NCBI GenBank assembly: GCA_019245755.1
Contig: JAFARC010000068.1
Location: 54,861 to 118,860 of the forward strand
DNA: 64,000 nucleotides
Source: Mycobacteriaceae bacterium
GTDB taxonomy: Bacteria > Actinomycetota > Actinomycetes > Mycobacteriales > Mycobacteriaceae
Direction: 5' to 3'
This document shows, piece by piece, positions 7,759 through 23,242 of this stretch. Within the stretch, counting starts at the first letter, position 1. Each line of letters begins with the position of its first letter. Made by a program: the position numbers and the translations under genes. The notes beneath the pieces are model-generated. The model saw only the letters and a list, made by a program, of their open reading frames with translations. It ran no database searches and was not told where the DNA came from.

Positions 7759-9255
7759 TCACGAGTTCGCGAGCGGGTGGCGGGTACGGCCGTCACGAAT
7801 CGGCACGCCGTTGCGCCCGCCGATGTCCTGCGAGTACAGCCCGACCGAGTAGGCGACGCCTTCACCGTTGATGCCGAGCGCGGTGCGATTGATGTTGTCG
7901 AGCGTGTCCGCCTTCTGGTGGTAGTTCGGGTCGAACGGCCGGTCGGCCTCGCCGCCCCAGAGCTGGGCTTGGTCAGTGGTCTTGTTGCCCTCGGCGCCGC
8001 TGAACAGCCCGCCGGCGGGGATGCCCGCCGAGGTAAAACCCAGATAGTCCGACCGGCCGTCGAAGGACATGTCCTCGGCCTGGTGTCCGGTGCTGGTGAG
8101 GTAAGCCATGAGGGTGCGCTCGATGCCCGCCGTTCCCTGCGGCACGCGTGGCGCGCTCCGGTCGGGATTCGGGGGCGCCGATTGGTCGCCGTCGTAGGTG
8201 AAGTAGCCCGGATTCGGCGAACCGAGCATGTCGAAGTTCAAATACAGCGCAATGTCCTTTAACCCGTCGACGTCCAGCGACTCCACATATTTGTTGGAGC
8301 CCACCAGGCCCAATTCCTCTGCGCCCCAAAAGCCGAACCGCACGGCGTTTCGAACCGGCGGTGAACTGCCCATCTGCACGGCGGTTTCGAGCACCGCCGC
8401 TACACCGGAGCCATTGTCGTTGATGCCCGGACCCGCCGCGACGCTGTCGAGGTGGGCACCGGCCATCACCACGTTTCGCGCCGAACCGGTCCTGGTCTGC
8501 GCGATGATGTTGCGCGCGCTGATGGGTGTGACGCCGGCATTGAGCTTGATGGTTGTTGGGCCCGGCCGCGCGCGCAACCGGACCCCGTCGGCTTTGCTCA
8601 CGCTGATCACCGGGATTCGCACCTGCGTCTGCTCACCGAGCGTGCCGTCCATCTTCTCTTCGTCGACGTTGTCGGCGACGATCAGCGCGATTGCACCGCT
8701 TTGGGCAGCGGCCGCCTCCTTGGTTGCGAACGGGCAGGCGCCGCGGTCGACCAGCGCCACCGCCCCGGTGACCGGCACCCGGTCGTAGTCAGCCGCGTCG
8801 CAGCCAACGGGGGCAGCGACCGGCGACGCCAGCAGCGGACCGCTCGCACCCTGCGGCGGGGTGCCGATGCTGTACTCCAACGCATGCGAGTCGATGGTTG
8901 CGCCGTTGACAGTCAGTGCCGGCGGGTCGGCGTGAAACTGCCGGAACTCGAACTCCGGGGTCTGCACATCGAAACCACGGCCTTTCAACGTGTTCACCAC
9001 ATAGTCGACGCTGGCGTCGTAGCCGGGAGTGCCGACAGCGCGGTTGCCGCCGTTGGCGTCGGCGATGTGCTGCAGCCGGGCCAGGTGGGCCAGCATCGCA
9101 CCGGTGGTCACCTGCTCGCGCAGGCGGACCGCATAGTCGGCGGCGCCCGGCGCCGTGGCACGCTGCGCCGACTGCTGGGGGGCGCAGCCGGTCAGCGCGG
9201 CCAGCACTGTCAGCGCCGTCAGCAGCGCCGCAACCGTCGTCGATCCGCGTACCAC
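7759..9255 (-). CDS. lpqL: LpqL: lipoprotein aminopeptidase (M28 family)
   Basis: Exported zinc aminopeptidase anchored as a lipoprotein. A signal peptide ends in the lipobox LTGC (Cys24 from the chosen GTG). A protease-associated (PA) domain follows at about residues 130-250, then an M28 peptidase domain whose zinc region reads AGAHLDSV, GINDNGSG and 'FWGAEELGLVGS', with a later 'YHQKADTLDNI' ligand motif. The sequence matches M. tuberculosis LpqL (Rv0418, about 500 residues) closely from end to end. The GTG at 9255 is chosen because it starts directly before the hydrophobic signal; 9264 is an alternative, and longer frames have no signal-peptide character. It follows ami1 by 55 bp on the same strand. 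Confidence 0.92.
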   Translation of the reverse strand: MVRGSTTVAALLTALTVLAALTGCAPQQSAQRATAPGAADYAVRLREQVTTGAMLAHLARLQHIADANGGNRAVGTPGYDASVDYVVNTLKGRGFDVQTPEFEFRQFHADPPALTVNGATIDSHALEYSIGTPPQGASGPLLASPVAAPVGCDAADYDRVPVTGAVALVDRGACPFATKEAAAAQSGAIALIVADNVDEEKMDGTLGEQTQVRIPVISVSKADGVRLRARPGPTTIKLNAGVTPISARNIIAQTRTGSARNVVMAGAHLDSVAAGPGINDNGSGVAAVLETAVQMGSSPPVRNAVRFGFWGAEELGLVGSNKYVESLDVDGLKDIALYLNFDMLGSPNPGYFTYDGDQSAPPNPDRSAPRVPQGTAGIERTLMAYLTSTGHQAEDMSFDGRSDYLGFTSAGIPAGGLFSGAEGNKTTDQAQLWGGEADRPFDPNYHQKADTLDNINRTALGINGEGVAYSVGLYSQDIGGRNGVPIRDGRTRHPLANS

Positions 9256-9310
9256 CGAGCCCACGGTAGCGCCGTTGTCGGGCCCTACGGAGGCATCGTG
9301 CGGCCAACGG

Positions 9311-10099
9311 CTAACGGGCCTGCGACAGGTAGGCGGTGATGCCGGACACCACCGCGGCGGCGTAGCGCGCCCGGCCGTCTGAACTTTCCAGCACCGCGGC
9401 GTCATCCCGGTTCTTCATGTTGCCCATCTCGACGAGGATCGACGGGTACTGAGCGAGGTTGAGACCGGCGAGGTCGGCGCGCCCGTAGAGCCCGTCGGTG
9501 CCCCGGTATGTGGACGGCTGAAGCCCCGCGGCGACGAGCTGGTCGCGCATGGCCTGGGCCAGGCGCACCGCCGGGCCGGCCTGGGCTTGGTTGAGCGGCG
9601 GGTCGGAGTAGTTGACGTGAAAACCACGCCCGTCTGGCGGGCCGCCGTCGGCGTGGATGCTCACGACAGCGTCGGGATGCAACGCGTTGGCCATCGCGGC
9701 ACGCTGGTCGACGCAGGGCCCCAGCGCGTTGTCGTTACCCCGGGACATTGCGGTGCGCACACCCGCCTCGCTCAGCGCCGCCCGGATCCGCAGCACCATG
9801 TCCCAGTTGAAGGTGTGCTCGGGATAGCCGTCGTCGGTCGTGGTTCCGGTGGTCTGGCATTCCTTCGTGCCGCCGCGGCCGTTGGTGACCTGACGGTTGA
9901 TGGACGCGTCGTTGGCGCCGTTGTGACCGGGATCGAGGAATACGATCGTCCCCGCGATCGTGGACGACGCGATCGCCGGCGTCGACGTCAGCGGCGCTGC
10001 TAACGTCGGCAGACTCGCGGCGATCGGGGCCGCCGCAGCGATTCTGAGCATGTCCCGGCGGGAAATGGCACGGCAAGCTGCGCACGCGGTCGACTGCAC
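9311..10099 (-). CDS. ami1: Ami1-like N-acetylmuramoyl-L-alanine amidase (Amidase_3), Tat-exported
   Basis: Zinc amidase that cleaves the bond between N-acetylmuramic acid and L-alanine in peptidoglycan, needed for daughter-cell separation. The protein matches M. tuberculosis Rv3717 (Ami1/CwlM-like amidase) almost throughout. Visible zinc ligands are His59 in DPGHNG, Glu94 in GYPEHTF and a His in SIHADGG near residue 150; the catalytic Glu lies in ILVEMGN. Cys81 and the Cys of GPCVDQ are the pair that forms a disulfide in Rv3717. The N-terminus carries a twin-arginine motif, SRRDML (residues 13-18), before a hydrophobic stretch, so Tat export is likely. Its location upstream of lpqL differs from the M. 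tuberculosis location of Rv3717, so it is translocated or a second copy. Confidence 0.9.
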   Translation of the reverse strand: MQSTACAACRAISRRDMLRIAAAAPIAASLPTLAAPLTSTPAIASSTIAGTIVFLDPGHNGANDASINRQVTNGRGGTKECQTTGTTTDDGYPEHTFNWDMVLRIRAALSEAGVRTAMSRGNDNALGPCVDQRAAMANALHPDAVVSIHADGGPPDGRGFHVNYSDPPLNQAQAGPAVRLAQAMRDQLVAAGLQPSTYRGTDGLYGRADLAGLNLAQYPSILVEMGNMKNRDDAAVLESSDGRARYAAAVVSGITAYLSQAR

Positions 10100-10118
10100 G
10101 GGCAGACGTTAACCCGGG

Positions 10119-10155
10119 AAAGCCCCCGCCGCGACATTGACGCGCGCGGCGCTTT
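10119..10155 (-). terminator. Possible stem-loop terminator after the SGNH hydrolase gene
   Basis: Read on the minus strand just after the SGNH stop codon: AAAGC and CCGCG pair with CGCGG and GCTTT, giving a GC-rich hairpin ending in TTT. It could end the thiamine operon before ami1. The U-tract is only three bases, so strength is doubtful. Confidence 0.35.
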
Positions 10156-10157
10156 AA

Positions 10158-11875
<1,718 letters not shown>

Positions 11876-11879
<4 letters not shown>

Positions 11880-12895
11880 CGGGACGGCACCTTCACATCC
11901 AGTTCAGCCATGATCCTGTCAGCCGTCCAGGGCGCCAGCAAAAACCCGTTGCGGCCGTGGCCGGCGGCCACCAACACCCTGTCGTCGAGCCGGCCGACCA
12001 GCGGCACGTTGTCGGGTGTCATCGGGCGAAGCCCGGCGGCCACTTCGGCAAATTCGTACTCGCCCAGTGCGGGCAGCACCGTGCAGGCGTCGTCGAGCAG
12101 TTCCCGCACCCCAGACACTGCGGGCGCGGTGTCGCGGCCGTGCTCGTACTGGGTTGCACCGACCACGACGCCGTCCCGGCGCGGCACGAGGTAGACCTGA
12201 CGGCCATGCACCCGGGCACGAATCACCCGCTGGGGCACGGACGTACAGCCGGGCCGCCAACGAAGCCGCAGCACCTCGCCCTTGACCGGCCGGATCGGCA
12301 GACCGGGCCACAGCCTCGGCGCGTCGACACCGTTCGCGATGACGATCGCGTCCGCGTCGGCAGCTTCGGCCAGGTCGGCGACCGGCGGCGCCCAGCCGAC
12401 CCCAAGGCGCTCGCAGTGGGCGGCGAGGGCCGCAAGCACCGCGCGGTTGTCGACGGCCAGCTCGGTGACCGCACGAAAACCGTGGCGGATGTTCTGGGCC
12501 AGCAGCGGTTCGATGTCGCGGGCACTGGAAGTCAGCGTGACCGGATGGCCCTGGGCGCCCAGCCACTCCCCGACCGTGCGAAGGTCCGCGGCGTCCGCCC
12601 GATCGACCGCGACAACCAGCGACTCGCGTGCGGTGACGACATCGGCGGGCAGGCCGGCAAGAAAGTCTCGGTGCCACAGGGCAAGCGACGCCAGCCCGAT
12701 CCGCAGCAGCCGCTCCTCGCCCGGCCAGCCCTCGCTGTGCGGGGCCAGCATCCCGCCGGCCACCCATGACGCGCCGCGCCGGTCGGTGCGATGAACCGTC
12801 ACGGCGTGGTCGGCGAGTGCCAGCCGCCGCGCGACGGCCAGGCCGATGACGCCGCCGCCGATCACGGCCACGCGCCGCGTACCCATGCTCGACAT
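11876..12895 (-). CDS. thiO: Glycine oxidase ThiO
   Basis: FAD-dependent oxidase that makes dehydroglycine (iminoacetate) for ThiG. The FAD-binding VAVIGGGVIGLA motif is at the N-terminus (residues 9-20) and a late 'VLVAAGHGRNGFLLAP' segment binds the flavin. 339 residues is standard. It is the first gene after the TPP riboswitch and starts the overlapping thiO-thiS-thiG run. An ATG about 15 bp downstream (Met4) is an alternative start. Confidence 0.94.
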
Positions 12896-12900
12896 TCTTC

Positions 12901-12990
12901 GGTCCCTCCGCCGGCATGACCCGGATCAGGTGTGACGGTAAGGGCAGGTCGGTGTGCCCACTCTCAGCCCCGCTCCAGGGACTCCCGTGT
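12901..12990 (-). promoter_or_regulatory. TPP (thi-box) riboswitch controlling the thiO operon
   Basis: On the minus strand the leader shows the two conserved sub-domains of the thiamine pyrophosphate riboswitch. The pyrimidine-sensing helix has GGGGCTGAGA (around 12961-12974), and the pyrophosphate helix has ACCTGATCCGGGTCATGCCG (around 12913-12932), closed by GGAGGGACC. It ends only a few bases before the thiO start, so TPP binding probably blocks translation initiation. It reads away from the divergent thiE gene, which lacks its own copy on the plus strand. Confidence 0.95.
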
Positions 12991-13022
12991 CGGCCACCCA
13001 CGCTAGTCGCTAGCGTCGCGGT

Positions 13023-13694
13023 GTGCACCCAACTCGCGACCGGCTGGCAACGGCGCGGCTGTACCTGTGCACCGATGCCCGCCGCGAGTCCGGTGGCCTG
13101 GCCGAATTCGCCGACGCCGCGCTCGGCGGCGGGGTCGACATCATCCAGCTGCGCGACAAGGGGTCGGTCGGCGAGCAGCGGTTCGGGCCCCTGGAGGCGC
13201 GCGGCGAACTGGCGGCGCTGGAGATGCTCGCCGACGCGGCCCGGCGGCACGGCGCGTTGCTGGCGGTCAACGACCGCGCGGACATCGCCCGGGCGGCCGG
13301 CGCCGACGTGCTGCACCTCGGGCAGGACGACCTGCCGTTGTCGGTCGCGCGCGACATCGTGGGGGCGTCGACGCTGATCGGCCGCTCCACCCACGACTCG
13401 GGGCAGGCCGCGGCGGCGTTGACCGAGCCGGTCGACTACTTCTGCGTCGGCCCGTGCTGGCCGACGCCGACCAAACCCGACCGGCCAGCCGCGGGACTGG
13501 ATCTGGTGCGCGCGGCGGCGACGATGGGCGGCGACAAGCCGTGGTTTGCGATCGGCGGCATCGACGAGAAGCGGCTGCCACAGGTGCTGGCAGCGGGAGC
13601 CCGCCGCGTCGTGGTGGTGCGGGCGATCACCGAGGCCGACGATCCATGGGCCGCCGCGCACCGGCTCAGCGCAGCGCTTGCAGCAGCGCACTGA
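13023..13694 (+). CDS. thiE: Thiamine-phosphate synthase ThiE
   Basis: Couples the pyrimidine (HMP-PP) and thiazole phosphate moieties to give thiamine phosphate. TIM-barrel features: '[10 protein letters not shown]' near residue 40, '[24 protein letters not shown]' carrying the pyrophosphate/Mg ligands, 'GRSTHD', '[12 protein letters not shown]' (flexible loop) and 'AIGGID'. The start is a GTG a few bases after the thiO riboswitch leader on the other strand, so the two promoters must overlap. The 3' end overlaps the convergent mutT3 gene by 29 bp. Confidence 0.95.
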   Translation: MHPTRDRLATARLYLCTDARRESGGLAEFADAALGGGVDIIQLRDKGSVGEQRFGPLEARGELAALEMLADAARRHGALLAVNDRADIARAAGADVLHLGQDDLPLSVARDIVGASTLIGRSTHDSGQAAAALTEPVDYFCVGPCWPTPTKPDRPAAGLDLVRAAATMGGDKPWFAIGGIDEKRLPQVLAAGARRVVVVRAITEADDPWAAAHRLSAALAAAH

Positions 13695-14271
13695 GGCGGT
13701 CAGACAGCGGCGACGGGTCGTCGCCGGGTGCGGCGGGTGTGCACCATACGAACTCGCCGGACCCCAGCTCGACGGTGCGCGGCAAACCGGGCTGTTCCGG
13801 CACGCTGGCCACCGTTGAGCGCAGCCGGTGCCAGCTGGCGGCGAACCCCGGATGCAGCGGCAGTTCGTGGACCTGTTCCTCGAGGACCCAGCGCAGCTCG
13901 GCGCTTTCCATGTTGGGCACCGTCTTCAGCGGATGCGGCGCATCGGCCACCACAGTGGTGTAGGTCCACCGGCTGCCGCTGGCCCGCGCGGTGACGACCG
14001 CGGCCCGCACCAGCACCTTCTCCACCGGAAGCCCAGCCTCTTCGTGGGCTTCGCGGACGGCGGCCTGCTCGGCGGTTTCGTGGCTGTCCCGGGCGCCGCC
14101 GGGCAGACCCCAGGTGCCGCCCTGATGGCTCCAGGGCGCGCGGTGTTGCAGCAGAACGGCGGGGGCGCCGCCCGGCAGCGGTGCACGCAACAGCAAACCG
14201 GCCGCGCCGTGGTGGCCCCAAAACCGGGCGCCGGTGTCGGAGAGGACCCAACCGTCACCGTCGCCTCGCAC
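13666..14271 (-). CDS. mutT3: Nudix hydrolase MutT3
   Basis: Nucleotide-pool sanitising Nudix enzyme. The full Nudix box G-x5-E-x7-REAHEEAGL is present (about residues 59-81), preceded by '[12 protein letters not shown]'. The protein is about 200 residues and matches M. tuberculosis MutT3 (Rv0413), which hydrolyses 8-oxo-(d)GDP-type substrates. Its position between thiE and the glnX operon is the same as in M. tuberculosis. The extra N-terminal segment '[28 protein letters not shown]' is as in the family. Confidence 0.92.
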   Translation of the reverse strand: MRGDGDGWVLSDTGARFWGHHGAAGLLLRAPLPGGAPAVLLQHRAPWSHQGGTWGLPGGARDSHETAEQAAVREAHEEAGLPVEKVLVRAAVVTARASGSRWTYTTVVADAPHPLKTVPNMESAELRWVLEEQVHELPLHPGFAASWHRLRSTVASVPEQPGLPRTVELGSGEFVWCTPAAPGDDPSPLSDRLSALLQALR

Positions 14272-14334
14272 GTGTTCAGGATATGGCGGTTGGAACCAAC
14301 CCGAGCGGTCCCAACTGCTCTTAGACTTCGCTTA

Positions 14335-14340
14335 TAGATT
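14335..14340 (+). promoter_or_regulatory. Candidate -10 element for the glnX-glnH-pknG operon
   Basis: TAGATT (form TAnnnT) in a locally AT-richer stretch, followed by a GAAAGGGG ribosome-binding site (14343-14350) and the GTG start of glnX. No convincing -35 hexamer is seen, which is common in mycobacteria. Confidence 0.4.
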
Positions 14341-14356
14341 GCGAAAGGGGCGACCG

Positions 14357-15672
14357 GTGACCGTTGAGCTGGCGCATCCGTCGACCGAGCCGCTGGCTTC
14401 CCGGTCGCCCGCGGAACCGGCTCACCCCCGCTGGTGGTTCATGTCCACCACGCCCGGGCGCATCCTGTTGAGCGGCATGGCGCTGATCGCGTTGGTGATA
14501 ACGAGCGCGTTCGCCACGTCCACGACGATCGACCACCGACAGCAAGCGCTGACCACGGTGCTGAACCACACCGAGCCGCTGGCCTTCGCGGCCGGTCAGC
14601 TCTACACGACCCTGTCGGTGGCCGACGCCGCCGCGGCCACCGCGTTCATCGCGGGCGCGGAGCCCCGCGACGTGCGGCAACGCTACGAACAGGCGATCAC
14701 CGACGCGGCGGTCGCGCTGACCCGGGCGTCGAGCGGGCTGACCGACCAACCGATGCAGCAACTGCTGGGTCGCATCAATGCCCGGCTGGCCGTCTACACC
14801 GGGCTGATCGAAACGGCGCGAACCAACAACCGCGCCGGCAACCCGGTCGGCTCGTCGTATCTGTGGGAGGCGTCGTCGATGATGCAGACGATGATCCTGC
14901 CGGACGCGCATCGGCTCTACGAGGAGACGTCGGGGCGAGTGGACGCCGAGACCACCGGGTCGACGCGCATCCCCGCGCCCGTGATCGGCGTCGTGCTGGC
15001 CACGTTGTTGTTCGGTGCGTTCTCCAATCGGTGGCTGGCGGGAAAAACACAGCGGCGCCTCAACATCGGTTTCGTCGCCGGCGGGCTGGCGGTGCTGATT
15101 ATGGTGATATGGGTGGGCACGGTGCTCGCGATCTCCACCGCCGACAGCAGGGACGCCAAAGATACTGCGGCCGAGTCCCTCAAAACGGTCACCACCCTGG
15201 CGATCACCGCCCAGCAGGCCCGGGCCGACGAGACACTGTCGTTGATCCGGCGCGGAGACGAAGACGTCCGCAAGCAGTCCTACTACCAGCGGATCGACAT
15301 GATGCACAAGCAGGTCACCGACTACCTGGCGCGCGGCGACGCGATCGACAAAACCGACCTCCAGCAAGCCGACGAGCTGCTGAACCGGTGGCGCCGGGCT
15401 GATGAGCGCATCAATTCCTACATCGCGGTGGGCAACTACCAGGCCGCGACGGGGGTGGCGCTGGGCACCGGCGAAGACGACGCCACCCCGGCATTCGACA
15501 AACTGGAAGAGGCGCTGGGCAACGGCATTCAAGAAAGCCGCGGCCAGCTGCGCAACGACATCCTCAACGCCCGCAGCGTGCTGTCGGGCGCCACGGTCGG
15601 CACGGTCGTCCTCAGTGTCGTGGCAGCGGTCGCGGTGACGGTGGGACTGTGGCCACGGATGAGCGAATACCG

Positions 15673-15676
<4 letters not shown>
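14357..15676 (+). CDS. glnX: GlnX: transmembrane sensor partner of GlnH/PknG
   Basis: Integral membrane protein with about four membrane helices: near residues 34-54, around 205-225, 'FVAGGLAVLIMVIWVGTVLAI' and a C-terminal helix ending at MSEYR. They enclose two helical extracytoplasmic regions. From the GTG chosen here the protein is 439 residues, the length I recall for M. tuberculosis Rv0412c. In M. tuberculosis this protein (GlnX) was linked to GlnH and PknG in sensing aspartate/glutamate and controlling 2-oxoglutarate metabolism. Longer upstream starts are rejected because a GAAAGGGG site precedes this GTG. The stop TGA overlaps the glnH ATG. Confidence 0.93.
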
Positions 15677-18884
<3,208 letters not shown>

Positions 18885-18889
18885 GGCGG

Positions 18890-20095
18890 TTACTTCGGTG
18901 GGCCGGTGCGGCAGAGGGCGGCGCATGCGCGCGCGATAGCCAGCTCTTCGTTGGTCGGGATGACCAGCACGGTGGTCGGCGAGGTGTCCACCGAGATGCG
19001 CCGCGGACCGCTACCGGCGGTGGTGTTGAGCTGCTCGTCGAGCTCGATGCCCAAGCCGACCATGCCAGAGAGCGCGTCGCGGCGAACGGCGGCGACGTTT
19101 TCGCCGACTCCGGCGGTGAACGTCACCACATCCGTGGTGCCGAGCAATGCCAGATACGCCCCGATGTATTTGCGCAGCCGGTGGATGTAAACGTCGTAGG
19201 CCAGTTGGGCTGACGCGTCGCCAGATCGGATCTTCGCGTGCAGGCGCCGGAAGTCGATTTCCCCGGACAGACCGGAGACCCCGGAGCGGCGGTTGAGGAT
19301 GTCCTCGATCTCCTCGAGACCCATCTTGGCGGTCCGCCACAGGTAGAACACGACGCCGGGATCGATGTCGCCCGACCGGGTGCCCATCACGAGACCCTCC
19401 ATCGGCGTCAGCCCCATCGACGTGTCGAGCGGCCGGCCACCGACGATCGCCGACGCGGACGCGCCATTGCCAAGATGCAGCACGATCTGGCTCAGCGACT
19501 CCCACGGAGCATTGAGGAACTGCGCCGCCTGCTCGCTGACGTAACGGTGTGATGTCCCGTGAAACCCGTAGCGCCGGATCTGCCACGTGTCGGCGAGCTC
19601 GTGATCGATCGCGTATGTGGCCGCGGCTGCGGGCAAGTCGTGGAAGTATGCGGTGTCGAACACCGCGATGTGCGGCAGGTCCGGCAGCACCTTGCGGGCC
19701 ACCCGGATACCCAGTATCCCCGGCGGGTTGTGCAGCGGCGCCAGCGGAGACAGCTGCTCGAGCCGCTCGATCACCTCGTCGGTCAGCACCGTCGGCTGAT
19801 AAAATTGACTGCCGCCGTGCACAATCCGGTGCCCGACCGCGATCAGGCCCAGCTTGTCCAGCTGCTCGCCGACCTCGGCGAACATGTCGAACGCAGTGCG
19901 CAGCGCCGCCTCGTGCTCGGCTATGCGGCAGTCGCGTTGCAGCTGTCGGCCGCCGAGCCGCAGTTGCGCCGACGACGAGCCCTCGCCGATCCGCTCGATG
20001 ACACCGGCCGCCAGCGATTCACCCGATTTGGGTTCCAGCAGGGCGTATTTCAGTGACGACGAGCCGGAATTGAGGACCAGCACCGTGTCGGTCAC
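18890..20095 (-). CDS. ackA: Acetate kinase AckA
   Basis: Interconverts acetyl phosphate plus ADP with acetate plus ATP. Family motifs: [12 protein letters not shown] at the N-terminus (residues 9-20), '[12 protein letters not shown]' with the catalytic His, 'LHLGNGAS', and 'TRSGDIDPG'. 401 residues is normal for the family. The start overlaps the pta stop by 4 bp, so Pta and AckA are made together for acetate overflow or assimilation. Confidence 0.96.
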   Translation of the reverse strand: MTDTVLVLNSGSSSLKYALLEPKSGESLAAGVIERIGEGSSSAQLRLGGRQLQRDCRIAEHEAALRTAFDMFAEVGEQLDKLGLIAVGHRIVHGGSQFYQPTVLTDEVIERLEQLSPLAPLHNPPGILGIRVARKVLPDLPHIAVFDTAYFHDLPAAAATYAIDHELADTWQIRRYGFHGTSHRYVSEQAAQFLNAPWESLSQIVLHLGNGASASAIVGGRPLDTSMGLTPMEGLVMGTRSGDIDPGVVFYLWRTAKMGLEEIEDILNRRSGVSGLSGEIDFRRLHAKIRSGDASAQLAYDVYIHRLRKYIGAYLALLGTTDVVTFTAGVGENVAAVRRDALSGMVGLGIELDEQLNTTAGSGPRRISVDTSPTTVLVIPTNEELAIARACAALCRTGPPK

Positions 20096-22167
20096 GACGT
20101 CTCCTGGGCTTGAATCGCGGTGATCGCCACCGTGTTGACGATGTCCTCCACCAGGGCACCGCGGGACAGGTCGTTGACCGGCTTGTTCAGTCCCTGTAGG
20201 ACCGGACCGATCGCGATCGCCCCGGCGCTGCGCTGCACCGCTTTATAGGTGTTGTTCCCGGTGTTGAGGTCGGGGAAGATCAGCACCGTCGCCCGACCGG
20301 CAACGGGCGAGTCGGGCATCTTCGCGGCGGCCACCGTGGGGTCGACCGCGGCGTCGTATTGGATCGGTCCTTCGACGAGCAGGTTCGGCTCGCGCTTGCG
20401 GACGAGTTCGGTTGCCGCCCTGACCTTTTCCACATTGGCACCGGCGCCGGAGACCCCAGTGGAGTAGGACAGCATCGCGACGCGCGGGTCGATGCCGAAC
20501 TGGTCAGCGGTACGTGCCGAGGATATCGCGATGTCGGCCAACTGCTCGGTGGTGGGGTCCGGCACAATCGCGCAGTCACCGTAGGCCAGGACCCGGTCGG
20601 CAAGGCACATGAAAAACACGCTGGACACCGTGGCCACGTCGGGTTTGGTCTTGATAATTTCGAAGGCCGGCCGCACCGTGTGCGCCGTGGTGTGAGCGGC
20701 GCCGGAAACCATGCCGTCGACGACGCCGTTGTGCACGAGCATCGTCCCGAAGTACGAGACGTCCTGGATGATCTCGCGAGCGCGCTCGGACGTCACGCCC
20801 TTGTGCTTGCGCATCTGCGCGTACTGGGCGGCGAACTTGTCGCACAGCTCGCTGGTCTCGGGGTTGCACAGCTCGGCGGCGGACATATCAACGCCGAGTT
20901 CGGCGGCGCGCGAACGGATTGTGGCCTCGTCACCAAGAATGACCAGGTCGGCCACCCGCCGCCGCAGCAGCCGCCCGGCAGCGCGCAAGATGCGGTCGTC
21001 GTTGCCTTCGGGCAACACGATGCGCTTGCGGTGCCGATGGGCCCGTTCCACCAGCTGGTAGGTGAACATCTGCGGTGTGAGCACCGTCGGGATCGGAATC
21101 GCCAGCTGGTCCAAGAGATCGCCAACGTCGACGTAGCGCTCCATCAGCGCGAGCGCGGTGTCGATCTTGCGTGGCGAGGTCGCCGTCACCCGGCCCCGCG
21201 CCGAGGCGACCGAGCCGGCCGCCTCGTAGGTTCCCAGCGTGGTCGAGACCATCGGCAGTCGCAGGCCAAGGCCGGCCACCAGCGCTGCGATCGAGGGGTG
21301 CAACGGCAGGCCGCCGTTGAGAATCACGCACGTCAGCGAAGGAAAGCCCGCGGCGGCATGCGCAGTGGCCACCGACAGCACGACATCGGAGCGGTCGCCG
21401 GGAGTGATCACCGCGGCGCCCTCCGTCAGGCGTTCCAGGACATGCTCGGCCGTCATCCCGGCGACCAGCACCGACATCACCTCGCGGCCCAGCATGGCCT
21501 CGTCGCCGCCGACCAACGTGCCGTTGACGGCAAGCGTCAAATCGGCCACGGTCGGCGCGACCAGCAGCGGCTCCTCGGGCAGCACATAGGTGTGTGACCG
21601 GAAGCGCCGCAACGCCTCCGCTACCGCGTCGAGCTCGCCGGGATCGCATCGGTTGGCCACCACGGCGGCGGTGTGGGCGTGCTGGGCGGACAGCTCGCCC
21701 AAACACAGCTCGACGACCTGGGCGACCTCGTCGGGCGTGCGTCCCTTGGCCCGCACCGACAACACCACGGGGGCGCCGAGGTTCACCGCGATGCGGGCAT
21801 TGACGCTCAGCTCGGTGGGCGTCGCGACGTCGGTGTAATCGCTACCGACGATGACCACCGCGTCACACCGATCGGCCATCGCGTGATACCGATCGACGAT
21901 GTCGCCGATCGCCGCGTCCGGGTCGTCGTGCAGCTGCTGGTAGCTCACGCCCACGCACGTCTCGTATGGCAATCCGGCGGTGGCTTGGGAAAGCAGCAAC
22001 TCCAGGATGTAGTCACGGTCCTCGCTGAGCCGGGTGATGGGCCGGAACACGCCCACCTTGGCGACGGTCGCGGCCAGCCGGTGCACCACGCCCAGCGCGA
22101 CGGTCGATTTGCCGGTATCGCCCTCCGGCGAAGTGATGTAGATGCTGGAAGCCTGCACGCAGGGCAC
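20092..22167 (-). CDS. pta: Phosphate acetyltransferase Pta
   Basis: Converts acetyl-CoA and phosphate to acetyl phosphate. 691 residues in the long form. The N-terminal P-loop-like domain carries [15 protein letters not shown] (residues 13-27), followed by a DRTGG-type domain in the middle. The catalytic PTA_PTB domain occupies the last ~330 residues, with '[11 protein letters not shown]' at its start and '[18 protein letters not shown]' near its end. It lies 5 bp downstream of fgd1 and overlaps ackA, forming a three-gene operon as in M. tuberculosis. Confidence 0.96.
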   Translation of the reverse strand: MPCVQASSIYITSPEGDTGKSTVALGVVHRLAATVAKVGVFRPITRLSEDRDYILELLLSQATAGLPYETCVGVSYQQLHDDPDAAIGDIVDRYHAMADRCDAVVIVGSDYTDVATPTELSVNARIAVNLGAPVVLSVRAKGRTPDEVAQVVELCLGELSAQHAHTAAVVANRCDPGELDAVAEALRRFRSHTYVLPEEPLLVAPTVADLTLAVNGTLVGGDEAMLGREVMSVLVAGMTAEHVLERLTEGAAVITPGDRSDVVLSVATAHAAAGFPSLTCVILNGGLPLHPSIAALVAGLGLRLPMVSTTLGTYEAAGSVASARGRVTATSPRKIDTALALMERYVDVGDLLDQLAIPIPTVLTPQMFTYQLVERAHRHRKRIVLPEGNDDRILRAAGRLLRRRVADLVILGDEATIRSRAAELGVDMSAAELCNPETSELCDKFAAQYAQMRKHKGVTSERAREIIQDVSYFGTMLVHNGVVDGMVSGAAHTTAHTVRPAFEIIKTKPDVATVSSVFFMCLADRVLAYGDCAIVPDPTTEQLADIAISSARTADQFGIDPRVAMLSYSTGVSGAGANVEKVRAATELVRKREPNLLVEGPIQYDAAVDPTVAAAKMPDSPVAGRATVLIFPDLNTGNNTYKAVQRSAGAIAIGPVLQGLNKPVNDLSRGALVEDIVNTVAITAIQAQETS

Positions 22168-22172
22168 GCCGA

Positions 22173-23183
22173 TCAGCCGAGTCGGCGCAGCCGGGGCGCG
22201 AGATCCTTGTCAAAAAGTTCGAGGAACCGGCGCTGGTCGTGCCCGGGGGCATGAAAAACCAAGTGGTTCAGCCCGTATGTAACGTACTGCCCGACCTTCT
22301 CGGTGGCCTCGTCGGGATCGGAGGCAACGATCCAGCGCTTGGCGACCTGCTCGATCGGCAGCTCGTCGGCCGCCTGCTCCATCTCGATCGGATCGTCGAT
22401 GCTGTGCTTCTGCTCGGCTGTCAGCGACAACGGCGCCCAAAACCGGGTGTTCTCCAGCGCCAGCTGCGGGTCGGGGTCATAGGAAATCTTGATCTCGATC
22501 ATCTTGTCGATGCCCGCGGGATCTCGATCGGCGGCCGCCGCACCTTCGGTGACCGCGGGAATCAGCTTGTCCTTGTAGAGCTCCTCGCCCTTGCCCGATG
22601 TGCAGATGAAGCCGTCGCCAGCGCGCCCGGCGTACTTTGCCACAGCCGGGCCACCCGCGGCGACATAGACCGGGATGCCGCCCGGTGGAACGTCGTAGAT
22701 CGAGGCGCCCCGGGTGTGGTAATACTCGCCGTCGAAGTCCACCCGGTCGCCGAGCCACAGTTCGCGCATCAGCCGCACCACTTCGCGCAGCCGAGCGAAG
22801 CGTTCCTTGAAGTCCGGCCACTCGCCGACGAACCCGGTCGCGATCTCGTTGAGCGCCTCTCCGGTGCCCACCCCGAGAACGATCCGATCCGGATACAGAC
22901 AACCCATGGTGGCGAACGCCTGTGCGATCACGGCCGGGTTGTAGCGGAACGTCGGGGTCAGCACCGATGTACCCAGCACGATCCGCTTGGTGCGTTCGCC
23001 GACGGCCGTCATCCAGGCGAGCGAGAACGGGGCGTGCCCGCCCCTGTGCCGCCATGGCTGGAAGTGGTCGCTGACCCATGCGCTTTCCATGCCGTGGTGC
23101 TCGGCGGCGATCCCCAACTCGACGAGCTCCCGCGGACCGAACTGCTCCGCCGACGCCTTGTACCCCAGTTTCAATTCAGCCAC
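22173..23183 (-). CDS. fgd1: F420-dependent glucose-6-phosphate dehydrogenase Fgd1
   Basis: Oxidises glucose 6-phosphate to 6-phosphogluconolactone and reduces cofactor F420; it feeds the Ddn-type reductases and activates nitroimidazole prodrugs. The 336-residue length is exact for the family. Residues known from the M. tuberculosis structure are in place at the same numbers: His40 and Trp44 in SDHFQPW, and Glu109 in [11 protein letters not shown] start. It is first in an operon with pta and ackA and diverges from a metallo-beta-lactamase-fold gene across 59 bp. Confidence 0.97.
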   Translation of the reverse strand: MAELKLGYKASAEQFGPRELVELGIAAEHHGMESAWVSDHFQPWRHRGGHAPFSLAWMTAVGERTKRIVLGTSVLTPTFRYNPAVIAQAFATMGCLYPDRIVLGVGTGEALNEIATGFVGEWPDFKERFARLREVVRLMRELWLGDRVDFDGEYYHTRGASIYDVPPGGIPVYVAAGGPAVAKYAGRAGDGFICTSGKGEELYKDKLIPAVTEGAAAADRDPAGIDKMIEIKISYDPDPQLALENTRFWAPLSLTAEQKHSIDDPIEMEQAADELPIEQVAKRWIVASDPDEATEKVGQYVTYGLNHLVFHAPGHDQRRFLELFDKDLAPRLRRLG

Positions 23184-23229
23184 GTGTTCGTTTGTACTCT
23201 TCCCCGCCAGCAGGTGTGCCCGCAGTGCT

Positions 23230-23235
23230 TACACT
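23230..23235 (+). promoter_or_regulatory. Candidate -10 element of the metallo-beta-lactamase-fold gene (leaderless)
   Basis: TACACT (TAnnnT form) followed by 7 bp and then the ATG at 23243. The distance fits a transcript starting at or next to the start codon, common in mycobacteria. There is no ribosome-binding site upstream of that ATG. Confidence 0.5.
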
Positions 23236-23242
23236 CGCGACC

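Noticed and set aside
12988..13022. A second TPP riboswitch for thiE
   Set aside because: The conserved thi-box motifs are present only on the minus strand leading to thiO; the plus strand offers no complete aptamer before thiE.
11919..13691. 590-codon minus-strand open frame
   Set aside because: Overlaps thiO out of frame, runs through the TPP riboswitch and is antisense to thiE; no protein family.
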